DNA of 64,000 nucleotides from Steinernema hermaphroditum (lineage: Eukaryota > Nematoda > Chromadorea > Rhabditida > Steinernematidae), in assembly GCA_030435675.1 (NCBI GenBank), contig CM059623.1, forward strand, positions 4,428,012 to 4,492,011. Direction: 5' to 3'. A program made the translations under genes and the position numbers. Of the stretch, positions 46,241-57,947 are shown piece after piece. Each line of letters starts with the position of its first letter. Position 1 is the first letter of the stretch. The notes below the pieces were generated by a model that was given only the letters and a program-made list of their open reading frames with translations, was not told the DNA's origin and ran no database searches.

Positions 46241-48050
46241 TCAGTTTCTTCTGTAGTAGCACAGCAAGTCATTCTCTGGCATGAGAGACTGAAAACTCCA
46301 AAACTTTCCTAAAAGCACATTATAAAATCGAACCGGCAGAGCGAGAACCGTTGTAAATGGAGACGAAATGATCAGAGTGCTCTGGAAGTCCGCCGTACCA
46401 GTTGTCCGGATCGGCCAAGAAGTCGTTCGTCGGCGTTCCGTCGACCCATTCGAAGTGATCTGTTCCCTCTTCTTTGGTTCCATACGGCGCTAACAAACCG
46501 GTGACGAATCTCGGTTCACTGCCTAAACGCATCTGTGCTCAGGATCGCTGCAATGGGACACACGCACTGTTCAGCTTCTGGTGCTGTTTCCACAGAAACT
46601 CCATCTCGGCACTGTTTCGGATTGATATGGGCTGGGCCTCGGCGACTCCCGACCGTTCTCGACAGGACGTACGGACGGTCTCCTCGCTTTCTTCGTAGTC
46701 TCCAAAGCGGATGCTTCCGTGAACTCTGATCCACTTGTAGCATCTGTTCTTCCACGAGAGCCATTCTTTCTCGCACCTCTCTATAAACGTCACATAGAGG
46801 AAGAGACGGTGTGAGATATTTCCCTATAGTGGGAGGGATTTGCCTCATGCTCATTTTAAGCGAGTCCCTATGGTGCAGAACTTAGGCAAAGACAAAGGCA
46901 GGAATGAAACATAGAGGAAAAGACCAGATGCTCCTTGCCATAATGCTCATACCTATGGATTTTAAGCGAACCCTGTAGTCTTGGTAGCTTTCTATATGAT
47001 GCGTAATTTAGTGAGCCCTTTTTCGAGACGAATATAGACACATAGAAATATCTAGTGTTAAAATTTTGAAACACACTGTTCTAGATAATAGGAAAGTCTT
47101 CGATTCTCGTCAAGAGAATTGCTTTTTTTCGGGGATGTAGGGCCTTGTGCAGGTCAATGGTAAATGAAACGAGATGAATATGAATCTGCTACGATTTAGA
47201 ACCTACTTCTTCTGATCGGTTTCACTGTCGTAGAAATAGTCGTGGTTCTTGTAGTCGTGGTCGTGGAAGTAGGTGTAGTTGGTGTAGTGGTGGTGGTTGT
47301 TGTCGTGGTCGTAGGTGTTGTTGTAGTTGAAGTAGTGGAAGTGGAAGTAGTGGTTGTGGAAGTAGATGTAGTGGGTTTCGGAGTGGTGGTGGTTGTTGAC
47401 GTTGTAGTGCTTGTAGTCGTAGGAGTCGCCGTCGTTGTCGTAGGTGTTGTTGTAGTCGAGGTCGTGCTAGGAGTCGTAGTGGTTGTGGTGATCGGAGTGG
47501 CTGAAGTAGAGGTGATGGCTATCAAGATGTCACTACAGGCTGTAAATATAACGCCCCGCTGGAGATGCTGGAGAGACAGGAAGCAAAAAGAAGGACGGCG
47601 TCGATATATCTTGAGGACGATAGAATAAGGCTGGGCGGAGAGGAAGAGATCGAAGTGGAAGATGAAGAGGACTCGAGGGGGCGATCTGATAAACCTACTC
47701 GTTGTATACGATTCCGTTGTTGTGGAACTTAAGGTGGTGGACTTCGGAGTGCTTGTTGAAGAAGTGGTCGTACTAGTGGTGATAGACGATTTGGGAGGCA
47801 TCTTAGAAATTGGAGTGGTTCGCCTGACAGGGGCATAAGACCACCAAGTTGTTTCGGGAGTTGGTACCATGTCGACATCCGGTGCATTTATTTTTAGCAC
47901 CTCAGGCTGGGAGTCATTCACCCTATCAGAACTCAACACTCGGGTATTAACTTCAGTAGGGGGTTCGGTGGTTATGATAGAAATCAGAAGGAGAAGAAGG
48001 CCAGCAGCCAGAAGAAGGCCGAGGCCGAGCACAGCGGAGCGCCGCCACAT
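46241..48050 (-). CDS. type II membrane C-type lectin-like protein with mucin stalk
   Basis: Five exons (48050-47699, 47539-47207, 46780-about 46568, 46522-46349, 46308-46241), about 379 residues. MWRR is followed by a single membrane anchor (LGLGLLLAAGLLLLLISII); there is no cleavage site, so the C-terminus is outside. Then comes a stalk of about 190 residues, largely Thr/Ser/Pro (TTTTPTTTTATPTTT), suited to heavy O-glycosylation. A C-type lectin-like domain follows: CEKEWLSWKNRCYKW, AEAQPISIRNSAEMEFLW, HFEWVDGTPTN, VSIYNGKFWSFQS, ending LLCYYRRN. The usual EDC and following Cys of the inner disulphide are both replaced, and the EPN/QPD calcium-sugar motif is absent (GGLPE), so carbohydrate binding is doubtful. 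The exact donor of exon 3 is uncertain by 5 bases. Confidence 0.75.
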
Positions 48051-48269
48051 GGCTCGGACAGAATGCGAGAAGAACATAAAGTGGCACAGAATGGGAAGTG
48101 CCTTGAAAGCTTCCTTAATGCATTCGGACTGGTGTACAGTCGCAATGCGGGGCGCGCCCACCGCCGTATTAATTTTCTTTTCTAAAATCGAGAATGAAAT
48201 GATAGAAATACTGGCATGACACAGATAGAGACGATAGCTTTTAAAAGGAAACGCTCGCCAGACGACGTC

Positions 48270-48655
48270 TGCATTTGCATGTCTGCATGGTCACTCAGAC
48301 GTCTGCATGCATTGCAGACAGCCGTGAAAGCAGATCATTCGAACACGACCGGTTGCAGTCTGCAAACGGTCTAAGTGATGATGTCTACTGTTCGGTATCT
48401 CATAGACATGTCTCTGCTACCGATTCGCGTTCGAATCCTTTATCTTCGAAGAGAAATCACAAAAATATTTACATCACACAGTGCTCAGAGATCCGCTCTT
48501 CATCTCACTCTTCCTCCGGCTCGAAGGTCAGGCGTTTCCGTTCTCCTTCTTCAGCATGTCCATCTGCTCCTCCTCCTCTTCCACGTCCTCCTCGTGGATC
48601 TTCACGGCGTCCAGGTTGATTCCCTTCGTCTCGACGAGGAAGAAGTAGGAGGTGA
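48270..48655. repeat. near-identical 3' block shared by the two SLC22 genes (copy 1)
   Basis: GTCTGCATTTGCATGTCTGC through the last exon to about GACGAGGAAGAAGTA matches 50814-51195 with only a single difference noticed. It covers about 250 bp of downstream flank plus the C-terminal coding end. It also contains a TGCATGCA-centred GTCTGCATGCATTGCAGAC near-palindrome. Confidence 0.85.
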
Positions 48656-50319
48656 CCAGATTGACCAATCCGACGACGGCCACAGTGAGGAAGGCACTCG
48701 GACCCCAGATGCTGTTGAGGAATGGAAGCTAAAAGCCCAGTCTTTCTGAGATAAATCAAGATGTGAGGCTTACAATTGGTGACAGTAGTGCTCCCACACG
48801 AGCCACTAGCGAACAGGAGCCCACAGAAGAGCCTCTCATATTTGTGGGCATGGCCTCGATGGCGCAGAGATAGCACGCGTCCCAGGTGTACTCGATGAAG
48901 ACAGTTCCGATCAGGTTGACCAGCAGCATGGCAGGACCCTAAACAGCCTTGTTTCGCGTAAAACGAGTGAGCATACCTGATACTCTAAGATGATCAATAC
49001 GGTCAGGGAGAAGAAGCAGGTGCAGACAACTGCTTGGGAGTACTGGTGCAGATTCCGCCGACTGAAGTCCGACTTGTAGGTGTCGACGATGACGAGGATC
49101 TAGTGAGGGTATAGATCGGCCATCGACTCAGGAAGCACTTACAAATTTGGAGATCGTGATGAAAATGGCAAAGAGGACCTGATTCAAGAAAAGGTCCCCA
49201 GAAAGCGAGTTGCTGTTCAGGTCGTTACCATAGCTGGACATGCAGGCTACAAACCACATCAGCCACAGGACGAAGAGACGTTTGGCCAAAGCAGGGTCTT
49301 TGAGAAGTGATCTGAAAGCAAGCTTGTTGCACTGATGTCCGCGATGCTCTTAGAAGTCAGTCCCATTTCTCAACTGATGCTTAGAGGAACGCCGGCAAGG
49401 AGGAACGAAGAACGGCCTTTCAGGCGGCTAGGTTGCTTCATGCTTTTTGACATTTTGACAAAGCACGATATAAATGGACCTACCTGAAATCTTCATTCTT
49501 CTCCAAATCCGGATGGTCCACTTCCACACAGTTAACTCCTGCAATTCTGGCGATCTTCTCCTCACTCTTCCGCATCTCTACAAGTTTGCGTTTGTTGTGG
49601 AGCCACGTGGGACTCTCCGGGAAGAAGACGAGGACGATTATGAAAGCTGGAAGCGCTGCTACGGAACATACGATACTCGCTTGTCGCCACTCGCGAAAGA
49701 AGTAGCAGATGGTCGTCAGCATTAAGCGAGCGATGCCCTGAAGCGTGTAAGTTCTAGTTCTAGGATATCTTGTGCAACTTACCCAATTGAAGAAACCTCT
49801 AAGAACGATCCGCTGCTCGGGAAGAATCAATTCCATAACGTACGTCATGACCACCACAACGTCTCCGCCAACAGCCAATCCGACGAAGAACCTAGCGATG
49901 AACAGGATCTGCCAGTTAGGGGCCATGCCAGAGAGTACGGTAAAGATGACGCCGGAGACGAGGGCGAGAAGGGCGATTGGACGGCGGCCGAGGCAGTCGG
50001 AGAGGGTTCCGTAGAGGAAGGTGCCGCAGAGGACGCCGGCGAACTGGATCTGCGAGAAGAGGGAAGCGAGGTAGGCACGTGGTCCACACACCCAGTCAAA
50101 CTCGAGGGCCGCCGAGTGGAAGGCGATGTCCTCGAACTGGGGTTTGCCCTCGCAGGCCAGGTAGGCCGAGCAGTTCTTGCCGAAGGGCTCCGACTCTCCG
50201 CAGCGCCATTTGGGAACGTAGTTGGAGAAGATCGGGAAGATCTGTTGCGTCGCGAAGAAGATCGTGAACTGCCACGCCACGAAGACAAGCAGGTGGAAGC
50301 GGTTCGCGTGGAACAACAT
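48528..50319 (-). CDS. SLC22-type organic ion transporter (MFS), copy A
   Basis: Exons 50319-49783, 49737-49484, 49311-49143, 49099-48977, 48938-48774 and 48728-48528, 482 residues, about 12 hydrophobic segments. The extracellular loop after TM1 has Cys (WRCGESEPFGKNC, SAYLAC). The MFS signature GTLSDCLGRRPIALLAL lies between TM2 and TM3. PESPTWLHNKRK after TM6 is the SLC22 hallmark (ESPRWL-type). TM10-11 VFIEYTWDACYLCAIEAMPTN is followed by MRGSSVGSCS (the TxxRxxG-like region). The tail is very acidic (EEDVEEEEEQ). Expected in the plasma membrane, moving organic cations or anions; the substrate is unknown. The ATG lies 6 bases behind TCTTTCAG. The first of the two tandem paralogues on this strand is the one at 51073-53888. 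Confidence 0.85.
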
Positions 50320-51072
50320 CCTCCTCTGAAAGACAGAATCTGACCTCACGTTTATAGTCGATCTGACTGATAACAAAGGGCATCGGATAGTTAGCGGTCC
50401 AAACGGTTATTTTTGCTGTTTTTGATCCGCGTTTTTTTATAAAAGCACCAAAAGATGTCACCCCAATGTTACACTGATAAGAGCACTCGACAGATTAGCA
50501 CAGACCACACGGAATACGGATGCTAAGAGTGCACAGAAGCCCTCTTAAAAGAGTTAATCTCGAACGGGAACCTTATTTGCGTTCAAAAGTGCTCTCCTTC
50601 TATCGAAGGTCATTGCGATGTAGAACGGGATTTGATTGATCTACGCGTACTTAGGTAGCGCGGAAGTAACAAAAAAGTAAAATTCAAAACGCAACAGCTT
50701 CTCTCAAACGTGTTTGCTGAGTGATCGACGAGCAGTTGGAGTCCCAGGGTCTCAGCAGTGAGTCATCTCGAGGGAGGGAAGCGCGCGCCAGACGAACTTT
50801 TGAGTCATTTCGTCTGCATTTGCATGTCTGCATGGTCACTCAGACGTCTGCATGCATTGCAGACAGCCGTGAAAGCAGATCATTCGAACACGACCGGTTG
50901 CAGTCTGCAAACGGTCTAAGTGATGATGTCTACTGTTCGGTATCTCATAGACATGTCTTTGCTACCGATTCGCGTTCGAATCCTTTATCTTCGAAGAGAA
51001 ATCACAAAAATATTTACATCACACAGTGCTCAGAGATCCGCTCTTCATCTCACTCTTCCTCCGGCTCGAAGG
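50320..51072. other. region between the two transporters
   Basis: About 750 bp. The first 490 bp is the unique upstream region of copy A. From about 50814 on it is the shared block described for 48270-48655. No further gene. Confidence 0.6.
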
Positions 51073-51195
51073 TCAGGCGTTTCCGTTCTCCTTCTTCAGC
51101 ATGTCCATCTGCTCCTCCTCCTCTTCCACGTCCTCCTCGTGGATCTTCACGGCGTCCAGGTTGATTCCCTTCGTCTCGACGAGGAAGAAGTACGA
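50814..51195. repeat. near-identical 3' block shared by the two SLC22 genes (copy 2)
   Basis: Partner of 48270-48655. One T/C difference is visible at about 50959 (CATGTCTTTGC versus CATGTCTCTGC). Beyond about 51195 the two genes diverge to ordinary paralogue levels. Confidence 0.85.
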
Positions 51196-53888
51196 TACTA
51201 CCAGGTTGATGAGTCCAAGAATGACGACAGTCAGATAGGCGCTCGGACCCCAGATGCTGTTCAAGAAGGGGAGCTGAAAGAGATGTTGCTGTGCATGTAA
51301 AAAAAATGGGGATTATTTTACCACAGGAGCCATGATAGCGCCGATACGGGCCACCAGCGAACAGGAGCCCATGGAGGAGGCACGCATGTTGGTGGGCATG
51401 GCCTCGACGGCGCAGAGATAGCACGCGTCCCAGGTGTACTCGATGAAGACGGTTCCGATGAGGTTGACGACTAGGATGGCGACGCCCTAGATCGGAATCA
51501 GATCGTCGTGGAACGGCATGGAAATCCCACCTGGTACTGGAACATGACCAGCATGGTGAGGATGAAGAAACAAGTGCAGACGACTGCTTGGGCATATTGG
51601 TGCAGATTCCGCCGACTGAAGTTGGCATTCAAGGTGTCGAAGACGACGAGGACCTGTAGAAAAGAACATGTATTTAAATCGATTTGTGGTTAGGGAGGAT
51701 CTGAGGCAAAAGAAAGCTTGGTGTCTATGAATGAAGTCTATGTGAAAAGAGTCGTAGAAGAGGGTAGATGAGAGACAGAGAAGCAAGACTGGGTAGGACT
51801 CGGATGCCGAATTCTCTCTTGCATAGATGCGGTTGAAAAGAACTGAATTCCGTTTTGAATTCGAAAACGACTTTCAATGACCTCTGTCTACGGTCCCTTT
51901 TTAGAGACCCTATTTTTCCTGTAGTAAAAGCCTCTTAGATTTAGATGGAAACACTTGTTTTGTCCACCTTCAAATCAGATTGAATTGGAAATTTGTCCAA
52001 CAGTGTCCTTTGATCGCAGGGCAAAGGTTCAGTCTACGGACTTCCCGTATCTTTTCGATCTATAACTTAGATTTATAATAGTAAATTTAGCTCAGTAAAA
52101 TACCATCGAGACATGAGACATAGGGACATGTATTGGTTTGTTAAAATGGGCCACTTGGCATTCATGCGCGAAAAAAAAACGGATTCACGAGGACACTTAT
52201 CTCTCTTCCTTTGTTATGTGTTATCAGTTCTACTTTGCATATCTACGTCTTTTGGAAGGTCATTTCATCACCACCAGGACATGCGAGACCGTTGAATGGG
52301 CTCCCAAATGAGTCAAATATATGATAGATACTATCTTGTAGGGCAGTAGCTTTCCTTCCGAGGGACCAACACCTAGAGATTCCATACTTGAGCAACTGGC
52401 TTTCAAAGATATTCACAAGTTGTATCTAGGCCATAGAACGGTAGTATTCTCTCCTGGAGTGACATTCCGGCCACGCGAAGCTCGGATGCTCGGGTGCACA
52501 ACAGATCTCTTTACATACTGTACTCGATACCGTATAGCTTCAAGAAAACTCGCATGTTTTTAACTCGACCTCTTTTCAACGTCACTTTTCCAATGACGGC
52601 CATGTCAGTCCTTAGAACTAACAACTGTCTTCCAATCTTCAATAATTGAAAAGTAAAAAACTTGAACAAGATGAAGTGGTCAAAAACGCAATTTTCTGGG
52701 AAATCCCATAATCAAAACCGTCGCTCACTAAACCAGTTTCTCCAAAAAGGTGGTCCAAACGACAGCTCGCTGTGTAACATTCCATCAACGAGGAACTGTT
52801 CCAGCGCGCCGTATCGATCAAAAAACCGAAAGACCCACCACTTTGGACAGAGCGATGAGAATGGAGAACAGGATCTGGTTCAGGAAGAGGTTTCCCGAGA
52901 TGGAAGAGCTGTTTAAGTCAGTGGCATATCCGCAGAGAGAAGCTGTGAACCACATGATCCACAGGACGAAGAGTCTCTTCGCGAGTCTTCCATCCTTGAT
53001 GAGCGATCTAAACGGAACGTTTCTCAAGCGTCCGGCTGCACAGGCCTACAGGAATCCCTTCTTCTTCTCCAGCTTCGGATGGTCCACTTCCACGTAGGGG
53101 ATTCCGGCGATTCTGGCGATCTTCTTCTCACTCCTCCGCATCTCCTCCATTTTGTGTTTGTTGTGGAGCCAAGTAGGACTCTCCGGGAAGACGAACAGGA
53201 CGATTAGGAATGCGGGGAGGGCAGCTATCGCGCAGGCGATGCTTGCTTCCCTCCACTCTGGGAAGTAATAGCAGATTACGGTCACCATGAGACGAGCTAC
53301 ACCCTGAACATGTCAGATATTTTACATCTTCGATGCGATGGGAGAACCAACCCAATTGAAGAAGGCTCTGAGAGCCATTCGCTGTTCTGGAAGAAGCATT
53401 TCCATAACAAATGTGCAGACGACAACTATTGTTCCTCCGATGGACAGACCTATGAAGAACCGCGTAATGAGCAGGATCAGCCAGTTAGGCGCCATTCCGG
53501 AGACGAAAGAGATGGCGATCCCAGAAGCCAATGCGAGAAGGGCGATTGGTCGGCGTCCGAAACAGTCAGAGAGGGTTCCGTAGAGGAAGGTGCCACAGAG
53601 GACGCCGGCGAACTGGATCTGCGAGAAGAGGGAGGCGAGGTAGGCACGTGGGCCACACACCCAGTCGAACTCGAGGGCCGCCGAGTGGAAGGCGATGTCC
53701 TCGAACTCGTGCTTGCCCTCGCAAGCCAGGTAGGCCGAGCAGTTCTTGCCGAAGGGCTCCGACTCTCCGCAGCGCCATTTGGGGACGTAGTTGGAGAAGA
53801 TCGGGAAGATCTGCTGCGAGGCGAAGAAGATGGAGAACTGCCATGTGACGAGCACAAAGGCGTGGAAACGGTTTATGTTGAAGAGCAT
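51073..53888 (-). CDS. SLC22-type organic ion transporter (MFS), copy B
   Basis: Same six-exon structure and exon lengths as copy A (53888-53352, 53303-53050, 53007-52839, 51653-51531, 51486-51322, 51273-51073), 482 residues. Hallmarks: QQIFPIFSNYVPKWRCGESE, GTLSDCFGRRPIALLAL, PESPTWLHNKHK, the TRFFIGLSIGG membrane segment and the same acidic tail. Intron 3 is enlarged to 1.2 kb (51654-52838). The leader between the acceptor (TTTTTCCAG) and the ATG contains an upstream ATG whose six-codon frame overlaps the true start, a possible brake on translation. Plasma-membrane organic ion transport is inferred from the family. Confidence 0.85.
51654..52838 (-). other. 1.2-kb intron 3 of transporter copy B
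   Basis: Copy A has only a short intron at this position. The insert is AT-rich, without coding potential or clear terminal repeats. Its origin cannot be determined by eye. Confidence 0.5.
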
Positions 53889-54148
53889 CTCATCTGGTGG
53901 TCCTGGAAAAAGAAAACACATGAGGTACAGGATGTCTCAAATAGACCGCGGCTAGCGGGAATAAGAGGTCTCTCAAAGAACGCCATTTTGCGGACAAGGA
54001 GGGGTGAACGGTTGCAATCAGTGCAATATTCAATGGACAAAATGAGTCAAGACTTCGAGCGTTTTGTGACAAAAGAGACATTCGTTTAATTTGTAGAGCG
54101 GTCTACTTCGAACTGCCCTTGATTTCGAGATAGACCGCTCGACGAGAT

Positions 54149-54170
54149 AGACATATCACGTGATATGTCT
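54149..54170. promoter_or_regulatory. 22-bp perfect palindrome centred on CACGTG
   Basis: AGACATATCACG followed by its exact mirror. The centre CACGTG is an E-box of the type bound by bHLH factors. No gene start lies within 200 bp on the downstream side; transporter copy B starts about 260 bp away. Confidence 0.45.
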
Positions 54171-55865
54171 AGACAGACTGTGCAGGCACGGTCCAAGCAA
54201 GCATTTGTGTAGACACGTAAAACGTTGGGTAGTCTGCCAGCGCGCAAAGCCAAGTTCTCGGACGAGACAGATATGTTCATTTACATTTACATTTACTCTT
54301 GAATCAATGACATTCGTCATGCAAGATATCTCACAATGCTCAAAGGAGAATCGTATAATCGTATAGATATGTTCATAGAGCCATAAAACGGACGGTTTTT
54401 AGGACAGAAACAGAGTCGCTAATCGGATTTACTCATTCACTGTAAACAAACACGGGATCAATTTGTGCGGACAGAGAAAACATGACGATTGATTTCCCAA
54501 AACAAACAGCAAGTGCTGATGTCGAGATCGAAGTGAGCCAGGTCTGACGAATGAGGCTTCAACTGGTAACGGCACGCCAGACACTGTCTAGACAAGGAAC
54601 ACAAACGACGATAGTAGCAGACGCGTAGTTTTTACATTGAATCCAGTCAAAACTGCCCTATCAGACAGCACATAGTGCATCTGCTCAGCCTGCGCCCCTC
54701 CCGCTCGCCCCCTCGACTCGAGTTAATAACGCGCGAACTTTTTGCGAGCAATAAAGTGCGATCTTGATAGCTCCGCGGGTTATCACATCGATTTCCAGTC
54801 GCAGAGGACGCCGCCTAAGTGCACAAACAACACACGGACGTGGCGATGGAAAAAGGGAATACGAAATGCAGACTTAAAATCGCCGATCGGATTAGAAAGG
54901 GCGCCCAAAGTTCTATGGTCCCGTCTGCAGCCGGCGGACATGAGATGGGAATAGCGATCGATTTGCCCGTTTTTTGTGAAGGTCCTTTTGATAAGAAGCA
55001 GATTTTAGGGTTTAGGTAATTAAAGTGGCTGAAATTCGATCGTTTTTGATGGCGGTGGTCTTTGAGACTGCACAGGATCCTTGTGAAGGACCGTCTACCT
55101 ATGAGTTGTTAAAATGGACATAAAAGAAACACGTGAATTCAACGGTAGATGTTGATCACTGAATACAGAACAGCTGCGGCTCCGTGCCTATTGATATTCA
55201 ACGAGCAAACCAAATATTATCGATCTTTTAAACCGACGGGAGATGACCCTCTCAATTTAGGAAACTGGTTTTCTTTTTTGGGAAACACACAACCTCATCA
55301 GTGCCGACAGACTCTGAGTTTATCGTCCTATGAAAAAAAAACACAGACGATCAGTTTAAACCGGACGAGACGCATATACGTTCTAGGCTTTTTTGGCGTC
55401 TGCGGAGGTCTTCGCAGATGGACGACCAGGAAATAAGCGTTCGGTTCACCAGAAGCGACGTTTTTCGTAGGGATACGAATTCGTTCTTAGCCAGTTCGTT
55501 CAAGAAGTGATCTCGTAGGCGATATATGATTGAACGGATGCGAATATGATCGATTGCTCAGTACTGTTTCGAAAGGGCGCAAAGTGACCCTCTTCATTTT
55601 TGGAAAACCTGTTTTTTCGACTGCGTAATTTACAACGTTAGTTCTGAGTGTGTTAAGTGTGTTAAGTTGACAAACAAAATGCAGACGATCAATTAAAATC
55701 GAACAGAGAGCCGGGCCATCCGGGGTTTCCTTTCTTTTTTTACTTTCTGCCACCATGGAAGCACCTCTTTGGCTCCCTGTGGACAAGCACAAACGGAAGC
55801 TTTAGTGTCGTAGTTCCGAGATCGGCAAAATGGTGGACTTTCTACTGGGTTTAAAGATTATTTAT

Positions 55866-56128
55866 TAACCCCTTGGGGTTTCCAAAAATTGCCTACAGAA
55901 CTCGTGTTTCAGAGTCTGTGGCGGGCAATTGGGTGAAAGTTTTCAACCAGCAATAAACGCACCTCGGCTGAGCCTCATTGGTCACGTTATCGCCTCTGCG
56001 CAAAGCTGACCTTACTGCTCTCCTCCGCCACCCCATGGAGACGAGACTGTCTACGTGCATCGGTGCGACCGGTCAGTGGCAGAGAAGGCAGAGAAATGCA
56101 TAGTCGGCCGAGTGGTACGCACCGCACA
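55866..56128. repeat. dispersed repeat, copy 2 (inverted partner 36845-37112)
   Basis: TTAACCCCTTGGGGTTTCC to about GCACCGCACAATAAT. Near-identical over most of its length to the reverse complement of the first copy, 19 kb away. Confidence 0.8.
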
Positions 56129-56159
56129 ATAATTTCGACGATTTCGAGGCTCCTGGATA

Positions 56160-56556
56160 GGGTTGGCAACCGAGTCAGTTCGAGTCAGTCGAAATCGGCT
56201 GCTGATCAGTTACATTTATTAAGGTTGATTACAGCTTTCTTCAATGTAAGATCGGCGGAAGATTTCTAGCCGGGGGCGCATAAAATTCTTTTGAGACCGA
56301 AAGAAAATTGACACCAAAAGTCGACCTGACTCGAAAAGTGACTCGAGCTTTTTCGAGTCGAGTCGGTTCAAGTCACTTTTCGAGTCAGGTCAGACTTTTG
56401 GTATCAGTTTTCTTCATTTTTTCTAATTTTTTTTTTTTGCGGGCCCGGGCTAGAAATCTTCGACCGATATTACAATGAAGAAAGCTGGAATCAGCCTTAA
56501 TAAATTTAACTAAAGGGCCTATTTCGACTGACTCGAACTGACTGGGTTGCCAACCC
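56160..56556. mobile_element. foldback (long inverted repeat) element flanked by TA
   Basis: Begins GGGTTGGCAACC and ends GGTTGCCAACCC, with TA on each side. The two arms of about 195 bp are imperfect mirror copies of each other throughout, meeting at CGAGC-TTTTT-CGAGTCGAG near 56350. No coding capacity. The structure fits a non-autonomous element with TA target duplication. Confidence 0.85.
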
Positions 56557-57762
56557 TACACCTGGACAAGCATCTAGATAGGAGGCATGTATCTGTCTGT
56601 GCACGTCTTTTGGGGCACCCTTTGCAGCACTGCAAAGCAAAATAGTTTTTGCAGGAGAATATTTGCAAATCAGAGTTCCACCAACATCCCGAGAAGGCTA
56701 CAGTAACCTACGAAAACCTGCACGCTCTCAAGAAGGAGAAAACGTCGACTGTGTGACGCTGTCAAAGAACAAAACACCGTTATTTCCTCCAATAAAAAAT
56801 TCTCTCTTTCGGAAGAGTTTCCAGACAAGAGCAAAACAACAGTTGGCACAAATTCCGACTTTAATGAGATGTGTTTTCGAGTAAAGGAACGTTTATTTCC
56901 TGGAAAAAACGGCAGAAAGGTCAATAAAAGCCTTATGCACCATATCGACAGTGAAACACATCACGCAGAAAAATGTTTAGATAGCGGCAAATAAATCGAT
57001 TTTATAGACTAAACGACATTACACGGTAGCAAGACCATAAACGCACCAATTACCCGGCAAAGAACCGAAATCACCGCGTTCAAGGTCTTCGCCTCCCTCA
57101 GCCTTTCGCCACTCTGCACAGCCACGCCACTGGGAGTGTTTGTTTTCCTCCGTCATAAGGAAGTCGGTTTCAGTGGGCCCCTCCACCTGACAGACGACTC
57201 GGTCTGTCCATCCTCCGCTGATAACGGCGCCCAAGGGAAAACATTAAATCCATGAAAGGCACCGTCCCTTATCAACACGCAGATCGCCGCCGTTTCCACA
57301 AGATCGTTATCATCGGCGGCGGCCGAAACGGGTGAAAAATGAATTATGCGCTTCTGAAGTTGCATAAGACGGCATCAGGGTCGCCCGGTGCGATCATCAA
57401 TCTGAGGGGAACACGAGTAGTGACACTCGCGAAGAAGCGACGATTTTGGAGAAGTCGGAGAGGGCACGGCAGAACAGGTTAGACCACTTTACAGCTTGCA
57501 TCTTCGGCCGTTACTCTCGGCGCGTCAGAGGTGACTTTCCATGAATGTGGCGCCCGGAGCCAAAAAAATGACTGTCGTAAATGGAGAAGGGCGATGGCGA
57601 TGGAAGGTATAAAGGGGAACGAGAGACGTGAAGAGTGCGAGTTTTTGCTGCAAACGGGAGTTTGCAATAGTGATCTGTGAAGTGGGGCGATGACATTTTT
57701 GACCAGATCAGTCAAATCAGAGTGTTACACTGATATACCAATGATAGAAGCCGCAGAACGAC

Positions 57763-57835
57763 GCCCGGTTAGCTCAGTCGGTAGAGCACCAGACTCTTAA
57801 TCTGGCTGTCGCGGGTTCGAGCCCCGCATCGGGCT
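57763..57835 (+). tRNA. tRNA-Lys (anticodon CTT)
   Basis: 73-nt cloverleaf: acceptor GCCCGGT, D-arm GCTCAGTCGGTAGAGC, anticodon arm CCAGA-CTCTTAA-TCTGG with CTT, T-arm GCGGG-TTCGAGC-CCCGC, closing ATCGGGC with discriminator T as encoded. No intron. Identical in sequence to the copy at 60868. Confidence 0.95.
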
Positions 57836-57947
57836 AATATTTTGCTCGTTTTTTTTTTCTCCATGGAAATTTTCAGGTTTTAGTTGTTGTGATATCGAAA
57901 AAGAAGAAGAGAAAAACGAGCAATCTTGCATAAAAAGTCAAAAGGGA

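Larger units (their letters stand above)
53889..57762. other. 3.9-kb gene-free interval with mobile-element relics
   Basis: No supportable protein gene. Holds a TACAGG-family end at 53926, a 22-bp palindrome at 54149-54170, the dispersed repeat at 55866-56128 and the foldback element at 56160-56556 (listed). GC-richer blocks at about 54640-54960 and 57000-57440 resemble promoter-like blocks elsewhere in the window. Confidence 0.5.

Noticed and set aside
47242..47628. Long Val-rich plus-strand frame
   Set aside because: Antisense shadow of the Thr/Ser/Pro mucin stalk of the lectin gene.
53310..54089. 259-codon plus-strand frame
   Set aside because: Antisense shadow of exon 1 of transporter copy B, whose conserved MFS motifs are on the minus strand.
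57019..57715. Several minus-strand frames of 60-80 codons upstream of the tRNA genes
   Set aside because: Biased composition of a GC-rich block, no splice-linked continuation or recognisable domain.
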